NCBI GenBank assembly: GCA_964035545.1
Contig: CAXIUT010000155.1
Span: forward strand, 1-64,000
Reading direction: 5' to 3'
Source of the DNA: Bugula neritina
Taxonomy: Eukaryota; Bryozoa; Gymnolaemata; Cheilostomatida; Bugulidae
DNA: 64,000 nucleotides
Shown: piece by piece, positions 1 to 13,034 of the stretch
Position numbering within the stretch: position 1 is the first letter of the stretch
Layout: the number at the start of each line of letters is the position of its first letter
The notes under the pieces: generated by a model
Databases searched by the model: none
The model's input: the letters and a program-made list of their open reading frames with translations, nothing else
What the model was told of the DNA's origin: nothing
Translations under genes and position numbers: made by a program

Positions 1-90
1 CCAACCCCAACCCCAACCCCAACCCCAACCCCAACCCCAACCCCAACCCCAACCCCAACCCCAACCCCCAACCCCAACCCCAACCCCAAC
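1..90 (-). repeat. Left telomere of chromosome A
   Basis: About 15 CCCCAA units run from the first base to position 90, with one CCCCCAA variant near 62-68, then unique DNA beginning ATTTAG. The C-rich strand reads 5'->3' on plus, as expected at the left end of a linear macronuclear chromosome. The first gene starts only 70 bp further in. The array may extend to the left of the window. Confidence 0.9.
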
Positions 91-160
91 ATTTAGTTCA
101 ATATGAAAGATAGAAAATTTGATAGATTATATAAAACAATAGTTCAATAATTTTATTTTC

Positions 161-1901
161 ATGGCTTTCGTCAATACTTCTCAAAGAATTCTAACTACTT
201 AAGTTGGATAGGCTAGTAGCTTTCCAAGTCCAGCTCATTACACATTATAACCAAGAACTCTACCTTTAGATTGTGCTCCATTCAAAAGTACAAGTAGCCG
301 AAAAGGTCTTTTCTAAGACAAAAAAAAGAAACTACAACCAGGACCTGGATAGTACAATATCAGCAAATAACTAATCCAACCCAACTTTTCAAGCTATCTA
401 TGTCCAAAAAATATTATTTTTAAAGTAAACTCTCTTGGATCAGCTTCATTTCAGTCTGAATCTAAAAGATTCGAATCAAGTATTGATATTAAGCCAGGAC
501 CAACTTAATGTACCGTTTATTGTATTTAGATGAAATGACAAATGAATCAATATCTCTGAAAAAATCAAGAAAAAAGTTACCAAAACAAAGAAAGGCTCGT
601 TAAATGGTTGCTTAACCTTCTATTCCAAACAAAGCAAGAGGACTAATATCAATCCTCCAAAAATAAAAAAGTTAATAGAAGTAAAAATGTCCTGGTCCTG
701 GAAGTTACTAATCGAAAAAATATAAAAATATAAACTCAAAAGGAACAATATGGACGAAAGATAAAGTAAAAAGATTCAATCCATAATAATCAATTTAAGT
801 TGGAGTAGGTCCAGGTCAATATAAAATATAATAAAAAGCTTAAAAATCAAAATCCCCAAAAGAATCATCAGTTTTCAAATCCCACACAGTTAGAACTTTC
901 CTTGATTCTATGATGTATGGAAGTCAAATATAATAAGTCGCCAAATTAAGAGAACACAATAAATACAAATCTCCTCTCCCTTCACCAGGATAATATCATT
1001 ACTAAAATTCCTCTTTCAATCAAAAAAACTAAAAACCATTAGAATATCAATTCTTTGGTTCAGCAGTTTAAAGATTTCAAAAGCAAAATAACCTATAAAC
1101 GGCTACTCCACTAACATATCTCAAAGATAGTCCATCTAAAATATCACACAACAAAGGAAATAATCCTTTCGATAGTCACACTGAAAGAGATAATAGCAGT
1201 TATCTTAATTCAAATAAATAAACTCCAGGACCAGGTTATTACTATAATATCGATGATAATAAAAAAAGAAATTATCATAGACATGTTGAAGCATTTGGCT
1301 CAACAACTTAAAGAACAACTAACGTCCATTCATAATCAATCGGACCAGGATAGTATGATATCAATCCAAGTGAATAAAGAATACAAAAACATCTTAATAA
1401 TCGCTTCGGACAAATCAATACTCAAAATGGGGTTTTCAAAAGTAGAACATAAAGAAATTGTTTCTAACATTCAAAAAGTAATATTCATATTATGAAGATG
1501 ACTCGAATTTGGAATATGATATCAGTCATGATGATATCTCTAAAAAAGTAGAAAGACAACAATTCTATCTTTAAACTTTAAGAAGAATAAATGTCATGAA
1601 ACCTCCTTTCAACTCAAATAACTCTCGCTTTGAACATTATTAAGAGCCTCTAGTAGAACTCAATAAAAAACAACTACAAAAATAACAAAAACAACAAAAA
1701 TAACAAAAACAACATCCTATCTCATGGAAAAAAACCAAAGTAATAGAATTACCAGCTCATGATCCTGGAGCAAGTTTCGGAAAAGATGAAAGATTTAAAT
1801 CCTAGAGAAAAGGAGGAGGGAATCCAGGAGCTGGAGCATATGACAATCCAAATAATTGGAAAAATCATAGTTTTAATCAAAGGTTTCAATAAAAGTAATG
1901 A
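161..1901 (+). CDS. SHIPPO / sperm-tail PG-rich repeat protein, likely axonemal
   Basis: This is a 566-aa protein built from PG-rich (SHIPPO, STPGR) motifs: about nine copies of the type PGPGQY, IKPGPTQY, CPGPGSY, VGPGQY, TPGPGYY and IGPGQYD along the chain, ending in PGASFGKD and NPGAGAYDNP. Members of this family bind or line microtubules of cilia and flagella (known for ODF3-type proteins; role here inferred). Two 20-nt introns (510-529 and 1478-1497) keep the frame; both start GTA and end AG. TAA/TAG occur many times as Gln and TGA stops it at 1899-1901. Its 3' end faces the SUMO ligase gene, with 47 bp between stops. Confidence 0.85.
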
Positions 1902-1948
1902 TTTTTGTCATATCATTCATTTCATTCATATTATAATAAGTGATAATA

Positions 1949-4347
1949 TCATTTATCTTATGCAACCATCTAGGGAACAGAAACAGCTTCATCAGACTCA
2001 AGATTTATTTCTATATTTTGCTTTTTAGAACAGTCTGCTTCCCCATTTACATTCAAATTATGATATTCAGCTGATTATCCACTCTTAGATTCTTTATAAA
2101 ATTTAGCTGGCTTGCTTATCTTCTTGTTTTTATCACTTCTCTCAGAACACTCTTCCTCCTAACTTTCGTTCTCGATTTTAAAGAGTATAGTTCCATCTTT
2201 CATAAAACTTATCTCACTAGGAATTGATTTTCTATCAACCTTTCTTATCAAATCTTGCTGTTGAGAATCAATAATGAACTTCCTTGCATCTTTGTTACAA
2301 ACTGGGCATTTCCATATTCTATTTCTTGCAGTTGACATTAGAGAAATATGTATTCTTAGATCAAAACACTGTCCATGTTGACACTTATTACCCCTAACTG
2401 GAGTATTTATCATATCCCAAGTATAAGGATCTTTAAAACTGACTGATATCTTATTGATTTACACATCCTTTTCAGCAGTTTTCATTAATTTTTGAAGATA
2501 ATCTGGTACTTCAGGTAGCTTCTCTTCTTTCATAATTTTATCAAATAGCTAGTCAGTGGTTAATTTTTCAATAAAATAAATAGCAAAAGCAAAAGTATAG
2601 TTATTTCTTATTTTTTTATGGCCAGCATCATCTTTAGTTAAAGGCTTAATTTAAAGACTCAATCTAATTTTCTATAAATACTCTTTATCTGATTGATTAA
2701 CTTTGCTATTATTGTAGATATTGGGAGTAATGATGATTGAATAATCTTTTCTTTTCTTTAGACTAGAATTAACCTGAAGTGCAGGTATCTCAATAATTCT
2801 CTCTCCATTTAGTTTGATAACACACTCATCAGGCCATGTAATTTCGTTATTGTCAACATTGAATACCTTCAGACATCTCATTTCTATCTCATTTTTGTTC
2901 TTCTGCTTGCAAAGGTGCTAGAATGGCTTCAAATTACATACTATTGAAAATTTATTATCAACTATATTTGTAATGTAGTTTTCAGTTATAACTTCTTTGA
3001 CTTTGTTCAAAGGATCAATAAACCTCATTCTGCAGTGATAACATTCAATTGGTTCCTTATTTTCATGTTTTCTCAAAGGCTCATTCAGACATTGAAAATG
3101 ATAAGTCCTATTGCATATTGAACATAGAAAGGTTTCAGAGTGTCTTTACATTCCTTTACAAGCACAGTACTTCAACATAGAATTAGGTTATCCATTATAT
3201 TTAGCTTCCTTTTGGGCACTCTTCTCAGCCTTATCAGAAGCTTATCCTATTAGAAAAGGAACATTTGGAGTGTTTGGTTTTACTTTCTAGACAGCTATCT
3301 CATTATATTTCTTACTCTAACTTTTTTTAATTTCAGGAGCTATATTTTTTTGAGCAGACTTACTTATTTACTGTTGTTGATTTTGTATATACTTTTTACT
3401 TTCTCCTGGCTTAGTCCTCAAACCTTTTGACATCTAACTCTCCTTATTCTGAACAACATTTTTAGAATTAGAATTAATTAAAGCAGATATCTCTTCTTGC
3501 ATCTTATTCTGTTTACTCAACTGAGAGCCAATAGCTTGAGGATTAACACCCATTTGATGATTATTTGTTTGATTATTCATCCCAGGCATAAAGTTCATTT
3601 GTCCATAGGGATTCATAGGTGCTCCAGGAGCAGAAGGAGGATGATTTACTTGATTTCCATTTTTATTAGGTGTCATTGACCCAAATCCACCATAAGAATT
3701 ATTCATGTACCCATTCATTCCACCAAACTGATGATTCATCATAGGATTCATTCCATACATCGAATAGTAATACATATACATCTGTTGCATCTTCATTGCT
3801 TCTTCCATCATCCTGTTTTGATCCGAATTTGTTGCTGACTCAGATTGAGGAGCAGGAGGTCGCATAGAATAAGAGGACATAGGGTTATTCATTGAGCTGG
3901 CCATTGGATTGGCCATGGGATTAGCCATAGGATTAGCCATAGGATTAGCCATGGGATTAGTCATTGGGTTAATCATTGGATTGTAGACTGGTCCAGAAAC
4001 TGGAGGGGGAATAGGAGTGTTGCTGATAGGCTTGTTCGCTAGAACAGATAAGGTGTCTTCAAAGAGTGGTATCATATATTCCTTTGTCTATTTAGCAATA
4101 GCTGTATATTTCTGAAGACTCAGATAATCTCCATACTTGTTTCTACATAAATAAAGATTTACCCATATTTTTAGACGACTTTAATGAGTCCATCAATGGT
4201 CCTTTCTTGGATCTATTTAGGTTCAACTGTGTTTTCTTTCTCTAATGTTTTCAAAATCTCTGAGAGGAAGTGCATAGGTAATCGATAGAAACTATGTTTG
4301 ACCAAGACTTGATGTACACCTCTTTTGATTTCTGCTTTATCGTCCAT
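1949..4347 (-). CDS. SIZ/PIAS-type SUMO E3 ligase with PHD finger and SP-RING
   Basis: The product is 792 aa with one 20-nt intron (4143-4162). In order: a helical N-terminus; a low-complexity part with seven NPM-type repeats (NPMANPMA) near residues 110-140; a PHD-type zinc cluster (YCACKGMQRH...CSICNRTYHFQC...CYHCRMRF) near residues 400-450; a PINIT-like middle; and an SP-RING near residue 640 (CQHGQCFDL...WKCPVCNKDA). PHD plus SP-RING in one chain is the SIZ arrangement. Such proteins pass SUMO from Ubc9 to nuclear substrates. The C-terminal 130 residues are acidic and unlike known domains. Catalytic zinc ligands of the SP-RING look intact. The family call is firm; substrate is unknown. 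Confidence 0.9.
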
Positions 4348-4953
4348 CTTGAAGTTTAATTATTATAAGCTAATCTAACTTAGACCCGCTTTTAAATTAC
4401 AAATTGTGATTTTATATCAACACGTAAAAAATACAATTAAGTAAACATTTTTGCTTATTACAAGATAAATTTATAAATTGGAGTGTTTTCTTTAAAGATG
4501 TCTTTATTCTCTCACATTGGATGTCATTAAGACCAGTGAGCTAATTTAGAAACATAGAAAACACCTCTGTTTATCATTTTGATTTCTCAAATATATATCA
4601 AGAGATTCAGTTATCTTAAAATATCGCCACTGTTTAACTTAAATATCTAAATATATTTTACTTATGGGTTTCATGATAAAACTTCTAAATTACCTCTACT
4701 ATCAACTTAAAAACCGAATAGCTATCTTAATTTTAACTTACTTTGATTCTAGAATTATTAATTTTGACCTTAATTCTTTGAATAAACTTGAATTATTTTT
4801 TTACAATCTATGTATTTTCTTTCAAATCAAAACAAAGTCAATATTTTTTTTGTTAATGATGATCAAGTGATAATAATTTTTTCAAAGAACTTTCTTGATT
4901 AAATTAATTATTAATTCTATGTTTTATAAATTATTTTACATTATTTTTATATA
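4348..4953. other. Intergenic AT-rich stretch
   Basis: About 600 bp between the SUMO ligase start and the 3' end of the TPR gene. It is the longest gene-poor stretch on chromosome A. Open frames are short and full of homopolymer A/T; I see no gene, RNA or repeat. It should hold the SUMO ligase promoter. Confidence 0.5.
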
Positions 4954-6173
4954 TCAAATCAATTGGCACTAACTTTTATTCTCCACATTTTTACCATCAA
5001 TTTTCTTAACAGCTTGTCTTATAATTTATCTTTTTTATTATGGTTTTGACTAAGAAACATCAGCTTTTTCATCAAAAATATTATTATTCTTATTAGAGTC
5101 AATGATTTTTGGCTTCTAATATTGTTCTGATTCAGTTTTTATCTTCCCATATCTCAAATTAGCTTTAACTTCACCTTTCTTTGATATATTTTCATGAAGA
5201 ATAATATCTTTAATCGTTTTATGCTCTTAATTTGAACTTTTATAGCGACTAATTGAGTTATTTACACTTTCACTATATCTTATTTGACTTTTGCTTTCTA
5301 ATTATGTTCTATGAAGTCTTACTTTTGTAGATTCTCTGTTTTTTCTATATAAACTCTTTACTTTTTATAAAGAGACCATATAATCATCATAATTTTTACT
5401 CAATAATCTATCTTTTCGAGATATCGAAAAAGATTTCTTTTTTACTTCATAAATTCTTTTTAATTACTTTTATTTTTAACTAATTATAAATACTTCAGTA
5501 TTCTTTTAAGATCTACGATCAGATATTTCTGATTTTAAGCGAAATATTTTCTAATTTTATTTAGAAATTGATTTCTATCGATTATTTTTAGCTAAAGATC
5601 TTAGTAAAAGGGTTAGTTTATGACTCGGTCCTAAAGTTTTTAGAGAAAGATAATATCCTTCTTTATAAACTTTGTTTGCTTCATCAAAATCTTTCAAATG
5701 ACTCAATTCAGATGCAATATTGTAAAAAGATATTGTCATTATTTCATTAAGTTTGTATTGATTTCTTCTAAGTTCAAAGTTGTCCCATTATTCTTTCATT
5801 TTTAATGATTCTAAAGCTTATCGACCCAATTTAATCGATTCTGCATGTCTGACTCATGATCTTAATACCTTCCAAGATGACTCAAAATAACACTTTTATT
5901 CAATTTAGTACGCGCAATATCAACCGGATTAGTACTTTCTCTCTTTTCCACCTACTAAGCACTTTCAAGACACTTAAGTGCCAACTAAAACTAATTTTTC
6001 TTTTGATGATAATAGGCTTAAGTATTAAGAGATAGTGCTTTAATGATGTATTTTTATCGATTAGAGTCAGATATCATCTCGCAATCATTTTTTATTTGTT
6101 TCAGGAGTTCATTTACTCTTTCGAAATTATCTTAATAAATCGATATTTACTTTTGTTCAACTATTGAATACAT
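4954..6173 (-). CDS. TPR-repeat protein, start uncertain, telomere-type tract just upstream
   Basis: From ATG at 6173 the protein is 399 aa with one 20-nt intron (5849-5868). The first 190 residues form helical TPR-like pairs (AYYHQKKNQFQLALKCLES, ALESLKMKEQWDNFELRR, YNIASELSHLKDFDEANKVY); the rest is basic, Ser/Lys-rich and disordered. The same frame is open upstream of this ATG to 6404, reading ...VEQVLGWTIRLKFGSNST, then meets TGA at 6186-6188, 12 bases before the ATG. Either the true start is 6173, or the TGA is spliced out (a 42-nt GT...AG candidate exists but is much longer than other introns here), or the gene is damaged. Specific role unknown. Confidence 0.65.
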
Positions 6174-6315
6174 TTTTAGTTTTTATCAAGTTGAATTTGA
6201 ACCAAACTTTAATCGAATGGTCCAACCAAGTACTTGTTCGACTACAATCTTATCTTTTTAGTTCTTAATTTTTTCATCAATAATTTTTAATACTATTGAT
6301 AAAATATAATGACTG

Positions 6316-6402
6316 CCCAACCCCCAACCCAACCCCAACCCCAACCCCAACCCCAACCCCAACCCCAACCCCAACCCCAACCCCAACCCCAACCCCAACC
6401 CC
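6316..6402 (-). repeat. Interstitial telomere-type tract (ITS 1)
   Basis: CCCCAA units with degenerate copies (CCCCCAA, CCCAA) at the left edge and a sharp right edge (CCCCAT). No N gap lies beside it, unlike the true chromosome ends. On the minus strand it is preceded directly by ATG, so that ATG-GGG-TTG reads Met-(Gly-Leu)n into the upstream part of the TPR frame. It lies between two minus-strand genes. Confidence 0.85.
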
Positions 6403-6444
6403 ATAATACTATTATTGATATTAATCTAAATTGATTTTGTAAGA

Positions 6445-9400
6445 TCACTTATCTTTTCCTATATGATACTTGCTATAATTTGCCTGATCTCCCATCTCGA
6501 CACTATTTGCCTCACTTTTTTGAACTCCTTCTTCTTCTACTAAAAACTTAGGCGCTGTATAACGTCTTTTCATATAGAACACCACACCAACCAGAATCAA
6601 AATGAACACTATCACAATGATTATAATTGCTAATGCGCTTGATCCATTTTCAGGTTCAGGTTCTGGATCAGGTTCAAAAGGTGGATCAACTACAGGTTTT
6701 TAGTTGTTATGATTGATAATTTTCTGTTGATATGGATAATAATAACGATAGTTTTCAACATATCCATTTTTCCACTTCATAGAAGCCTCAACTTTGACGA
6801 TAACCAATACATATTATATCCCTTTGAATTTAGTTTGGAGATCTATCATATTCTAAATATTAAATCAATTACATTTAGCTCCATTACTATTTTCTCTCTC
6901 ATCTATGACTATTTGTTAACTCTTTTCACCCAATGCATGTATTTACCTTGCTCACAGTTCATAGCGGCATAGAGATCAGGTTCTTCATGAGCAATATAGA
7001 CTCTGTAGGTCATTTCTTAGATCTTAGGAAGATGTTGTTTATTTTAAACCTAATCTTGTATTTAAAGAGGATTAATTTCAATAGATAAATCGTTCAAACC
7101 TTCTTTTTCGTGCAATCTGAAAGAAGAAGATCTGTAAAAATCATATCCATAACCATTATAACTATTGGCATGGACATTTTTCCACCTAAGACTCACATAA
7201 TCTTCTGATTCTACTTGCACATATACAGGTCCTCTTGAGTAAAAAACTATGTTATTTGTATTTTTAGGTCGATTCTGACTGATAGCATTTCTTTTATTGC
7301 TAATTCCATGATAATTTTTAGATAAATGGACACTAACTCTAGTCCTGCATTCATCTACTTAGATAATACCTTTTCCTATAGACATAAATGTTAAATTTTT
7401 GACTCCTTTGAAGTGAAATACTTCATCTTCAGGTAAATAGTTTAAATTTCCCAAAAACAACATATTGACTTGGTAATAATTATTATCATTAGTACTTAAG
7501 CACATTTTAAACTGGTTAGATGCTCCTAAACGATATTTTGCTTGAAAACTTAATTAAATAATAGTTCCAGATAGCTTTGCATTCATACTATCTGGTAATC
7601 CACTTAAAGTTGCATTAATTACAAGATGATCTTTAAGAGATTTAGATCTTTCTTCTATATAAGATCTATTTGCCCTATGAGAACGATCGCCTTGAACATT
7701 TAATATAAACTATTGATGCTAGTTCGTAATATAACCTGAAAAACATGTTGTATTGTCTTTAGATAGATATATATACCTAGTCCTACCGATTTGTATAGGA
7801 CTATAATAAATTATACTTTAATTCCTCACGAAAGCATTATTTAGAACTTATAGACTATAATCAGTATTTTCCAAAGCTGTTACATTTATCATGATATACC
7901 CTCTATAATGAATATCACTTCCATCATATGTGTAATTATTTTTAGTTCCATTAGACTCATCATAAGATACGATTACGCTTTAAGTTAAATTTTTGTAATA
8001 AAAAACTTCAACTTTTGCACTACCAGCCATCAAAGCAATATTGAATCCATGTTGTCTTCTTGAATAATAAAAAGTCCAAGTAAAAGATTAATCCTTCATC
8101 AAAATATCATATGATATAGTTTCAGACATTACAGACATTGAATCGTTTCTTTCTGAAGCAAGAGATAAGTATCCTAATGTTTCTTTTACTGCTTCAACTT
8201 AGATTAGAATAAAACAATTTTTGCAATATTTTTAATCTGAAGAAGTCATTTGTAAATGATTTCTATCAACCCAACTATATTCCAATCCTTTTTTCTTACT
8301 TGCAGTCTCCTTATCATTAATAAGATTAAAAAAATTAATAAGCTTATCTTCTTTTACTGTCATACCTCTAAGTATCAATTAGCCTAATTGTTTTTTATCA
8401 AGAGAAACTATCACTTTTATCATCTAACTCTAATGATTTTGGACCATATAATACTTCTTTTATCCAGTTTTCAAAGAAACATATTGTCCATATCCATAAT
8501 GTAGTTCAGATATGGTTTTATTGGAGGTTGTAGCTTGAATAGAATAATAGCAGTTTTCAGTACCAAATACTTTAATTGTATATTTTCCTCTTTTAGCCCT
8601 TCTAAGAATGATTTAACTAGAATTATCACTACTTATGATCTCCCTGTGACTATTTCCATAAGATAAACTCAAATTATGGCATTGTTATCCATGGCTAGAC
8701 ACCAAAACCAACAGATTAGTCCTATCATAACCATTGTACAAAGAATAGTAATCATAACTGTCCTTAGCGAGATAAGATTTATGAATAGAGTTCATTTTCA
8801 ATACATGAATAGTTTGAGAAACTTATATCACAAATTTACCTTAACTACAAAACGAACACTCAACACTTAACAACACATAGCATTGATATCCTTCGGTACA
8901 CTACTTTCTCAATTCAGATGATGGAATTTCCATATAATTCATGCCCAAATAGTTTGTTTAGTTACTTTTATATATCCGGGATAAGTTGTCCAGATTTTAT
9001 CCTCTCCAATTTTCATACATATTAGAATCAGGATAAACAAACTTCTTGTAAAAAATAACAACATGAGCATAAATATTGTATGACTCATAAATACCTCCTT
9101 TAATTGTCACTCTTAATGTGTCTAAATGAGTTGTAGGATATTTAAAAGTTTTTAGTTCTCCTTTCTTCACATGGGTCTATTGCCCAAGACCATCTACTAG
9201 AAGTAAAGGTCGATCAGTATAAGTAGCAAAGACTGTAATGCGACTTTGCACTTCTTCAAGTTTGACTAAATTCTAAAAATAGATTTAAAGATAACACTCA
9301 TCAAAGTCTTACCTGCAAGCCTCATCAATTTGTTCAGCTTTGATCACTTGGTAAGAAGAAGTCATTTTTATTTTAAATTATTCTCCTATTTCGATATTAG

Positions 9401-11753
9401 GATGGGCCATACCATGCAATTGAGGATTATTTAAGTCAGTTACTACTTAAATTTATCCCTTGTGACTCAGCTGATAACTCACACAACTTCTCTCATCTCT
9501 CTGAGTCAACAAAAAGGTATGTTTTTCTCCAAGCTGATTATTATAACAAAGAGATTTATCTCCTTCTGTCACCAATGTAATAGGTACAGGTACTTCATGT
9601 TAGTTCTAAATTGCAAAAAAGATAGTTTGATTTGATGAATTATTTTATAGAGGATAAAGATGCATCGACTCTATGGATCGAATTTAAACACAAAACTTTG
9701 AATCAGTTACATTTTGATACACTTTAGGCTGTTCCTTTCTTCCTATTTCACAAAACTTTAAAACAAGATTATTTTAGATATGCAGATTAGTCGATTAATC
9801 AATATTTATGGTTAAAAAGATGACTTACAAAGGATGAATCAAGACTTATATCTTTTATTTTGATCCCATCTCAACAAAACTAAGAGGATGCTTGCTTGCA
9901 TTACTTTCCTTATAGCCAAAAGATAGTCTAAGTCGATAGTTTTGTTATTAATATCCTACCACATACACATAGTATTTAGTCATCTTTCTTAATGGCTTTA
10001 TTAATATTGATCGATCAAACTGTTTAAATACTGTTATATTGGACCAATTAGTAGTGCCACCTTCAAATTAAATGAATTCAATTGAAGCAAAACCATAACC
10101 TTTGCCTTAAGCATAAACATCAACTTTAGCAAATTATAAACTAGAATTATCTGTAATCATAAAAAAATGTGTAATAACCTCATCTTTCTTTACTTATCCT
10201 CGAACTATCTTATTTTCATATAAAAGATATTCCTTCTCTTTGTGCCAGAAAAGAGAATAATGAGAATCGCTTAAACTTTGAATTTTAATTACCACAATAG
10301 CCTGATACTTTTATTTCTATTTCTCATAAGTAGTCAAAATAGCATCTCTAAATTTAAATGTTGTGAGTTCTGGGAAGTTGACTCTTTTAGGTTTTAGAGT
10401 CGGAAGACCAGTCGTTTTAGATAAGGAGTTGTTGGAATAAATATCTTTTTGACATTTTTAAACCTAACCTTCAACACAGTACATAAATGTAGCGCTCATT
10501 TTTGTTTTTTCATTCCAAATATCAATATCGAAATTAAACTTTTCATCTCCTTTATTTGAATATAATTTGAAAAATAAATATTCAGTTTAATTAAGTGTCA
10601 AATGATCTCTCCATAGTTTATATTATTCTAGTTCAATTAACTTCATATTGTATTTTTTAACTTCAATGGATATTAAATAACCTGGATCTATTCTAACCTT
10701 AAACTTGATATCTCTAATTGTTGAATTTAACCATATTTCAATTCCATATTGATTAGAAAAAATTTATCTCTAATTTATCATTCTTTTGAATTATTTAGCC
10801 TATATTTTCTGTTAATTCAGATAATAGTCTTAAAGTGAAAAAGAATATTGATAAGGAGTCTCAATATAAATATAGTACGACTCTTCAATACTTCTTTAAG
10901 GCAAAGAAAGATGATATGATGCATTTTTTATTATTAAGTCGTGGAGTTTCTTATCTAGTGAAAGTTATTGAGTTTAATTATTTGGAGAAATAGCTTCACA
11001 TGTCATCTAATAAAGAGCTGGCCCAGAAGTTTGAAGAGTCATTGTTAAAACATTAACTTCTTTTAATTCTTATGAATTATAACCAATTATTTTTTTTTAT
11101 CCCCATATAAATTAGGAATAATCCTCATGTCTAAAATAATTAGGTGGAGTTTCTTCTATAGATGTTGTAAAAAAATAATTTTCTTAGTATTTTTCAGGAG
11201 TATCTCTTTTTATCGAACATAGTAATAAGCCAAGTTAATCTTCATAGTGACTAACATCCAAACGAACTATTCTAGTAAAGTTATCCATTCCTCTTTTGAT
11301 AAATATTTTTTAATTTATCTTTAAGGGAGTCACTCCACTAATCTCTAACTTCACTGAACCCTTTGTTTATTTCATAAATAGGATCTTGACTTTCACTATC
11401 TCAGTTTCTATGTTGACCTGATTACTTCCAATAAAACATTCATAATTGTGTTTACCCAAACCTAAACATTCCACTTTTGGATCACTTTCTATCTATGTAT
11501 TTTTTGTTACTGTAGAAATAACTAGTTAAAATTTATCTTTGAAATTTTACTAAGGCAATTTAACTTGAACAAAAGCATACCACTCTTTACCTTGATACTA
11601 AGATGGTAATCCATCAAAACTATAGTACTCTTCTGCCTAAAATTTAGGCTCCACTACAGAAAAATCAACTTCAGAAGACATTTAATTAGGTTTTTTGATT
11701 GATGATGAACTGAAAGCCAAGACCACTAGAGCTACAAAGATTAAGACCTTCAT
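6445..11753 (-). CDS. Very large type I membrane protein with signal peptide
   Basis: The product is 1762 aa with one 20-nt intron (6853-6872). The N-terminus is a signal peptide (MKVLIFVALVVLAFSSS). About 1,670 residues of Tyr/Asn/Ser-rich, beta-looking ectodomain follow, with repeated blocks of similar character (for example YYMVQNHQSQMIKVIVSLD, RYIYLSKDNTTCFSGYI) and scattered Cys. Near the end come a Pro/Glu stalk (EPDPEPEPENG), one membrane helix (ALAIIIIVIVFILILVGVVF), a stop-transfer MKRR and a short acidic tail. This suggests a surface or secretory-pathway receptor-like protein. I recognise no named domain with certainty; the repeats recall PPC-like beta modules but that is a guess. 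Stop TGA at 6445-6447. Confidence 0.8.
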
Positions 11754-12182
11754 TTATAATATAACAAATCTTAATTTAATGTACTTAAATAGTTTAACAT
11801 ATAATAGTTTAATATATATATTATGATGGAAAACAACAAACCTCACTTTGAGATAATTATGGTTTTGATAGTAAATATCAGATTTAAAATTTAAATTGAT
11901 TATATAAAGAGTATATTTGAATCATTTCAACATATATGGGTATTTTAGATCAAAATAATATACCATAAATTACGAAACTAAGAAATATTTGAATAGTAAC
12001 ATTAATTTATCTTTCGATTTAATTTTATCCAAAAATAAACTTTAATAATAAGAGAAAAATAAAATTAAAAATCAATTTTAATTTTACTCTTATATCTTAA
12101 AACTAATTAAATATTTTTTAATTTCTTTAATTCAAAAGATTTTAAAAATAAAATAAATATATATATATATAGAGAATCATAT
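11754..12182. other. AT-rich intergenic region with AT microsatellite
   Basis: About 430 bp upstream of the large membrane-protein gene, extremely AT-rich with long A and T runs and a short (AT)n just before 12171. No gene or RNA seen. The AT repeat marks the left edge of the block shared with chromosome B. Confidence 0.5.
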
Positions 12183-12893
12183 TCATGGAGTTTTCTTTTC
12201 TTGCTTCGTTTTCTTATCTTCTTCTCTTTATTGCTGACCTATTTATTGCTGACCTATTTGATTTCTTTACTACTGAAACTTTTAAAATGATTTAAATTCA
12301 TTTCTTATATCTTAATAGTCTCCCATGGTAATCACTTGTCCAGATTTTGTATTTTTTTAAAGATGTTAAAAGCGTTTTAAACAGTAAGCCTATTTTTAAC
12401 ATTAATAAAGATACTTTTCTCTCTATTTTTTCCACTATTCAAGATAGTTAATTTATCTATCCAATAAAATATTTTCTTCAGGCTCTTTATCCGATTCATA
12501 TTCTTTTATTTTCTGTTTACCCCCAAAATAGTTAAACCCTTTGAATACTTTTGATAAAAAACTTTATTTTTTTTTCCTTTATTTTTCTCTTTGCAGCCCT
12601 TAAACTTGTTCTCGAATATTTACTATTTCTGGTCCCAGAACCTCATCATATTTTATTGGTCTTCTGCTTTTTATAATTTTAACTTCCACAGAAAATTGGT
12701 ATATTGTAGTTTGGTACTCTTTGAAAAACGAAAGTATTTTCTATGCAAGAAGTTTTCTTGTTGGAGAATCAGAATAATCAACATTTTCAAAGATAAGGAT
12801 TTTTTTTTCTACGTTTTTAAGCAAATTTTTTCCATAAAAGTAATGCCATATTGCCTAGTCAGCTTCTAATCTTAATTCTTTTGCCTTTTTCAT
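12183..12893 (-). CDS. Lys/Gln-rich coiled-coil protein, paralogue A
   Basis: A 236-aa basic helical protein beginning MKKAKELRLEADQAIWHYFY, Lys/Gln-rich in its second half and ending KKTKQEKKTP. No recognised domain. A close paralogue lies at 21554-22249, next to the left telomere of chromosome B. The nucleotide copies differ by scattered substitutions and by one 15-bp tandem duplication near 12235-12249 that keeps frame and adds five residues (IGQQQ-type repeat). Preserved frame in both copies argues that the minus-strand reading is the real one, rather than the open plus-strand frame opposite. Function unknown. Confidence 0.7.
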
Positions 12894-13034
12894 CATAAAA
12901 TAATTATATTTAAATTGATTTAATATAAATATTTTAAGAAATTAATAGCTCTTTAGTAAATCCTATTTCTATAAATAATCCTATTTCTATAAACAATCAA
13001 AAAAAAATCAGAAAAATAAGAGAATAAAAATTTA

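Noticed and set aside
1-90. CRISPR array
   Set aside because: Short identical units without spacers, in eukaryotic DNA; these are telomere repeats.
12591-12869. Plus-strand frame repeated at 21920-22225 (QPLNLFSNIYYFWSQ...)
   Set aside because: It is the shadow of the minus-strand Lys/Gln-rich gene, which runs the full length of the block and in which the 15-bp length difference keeps frame.
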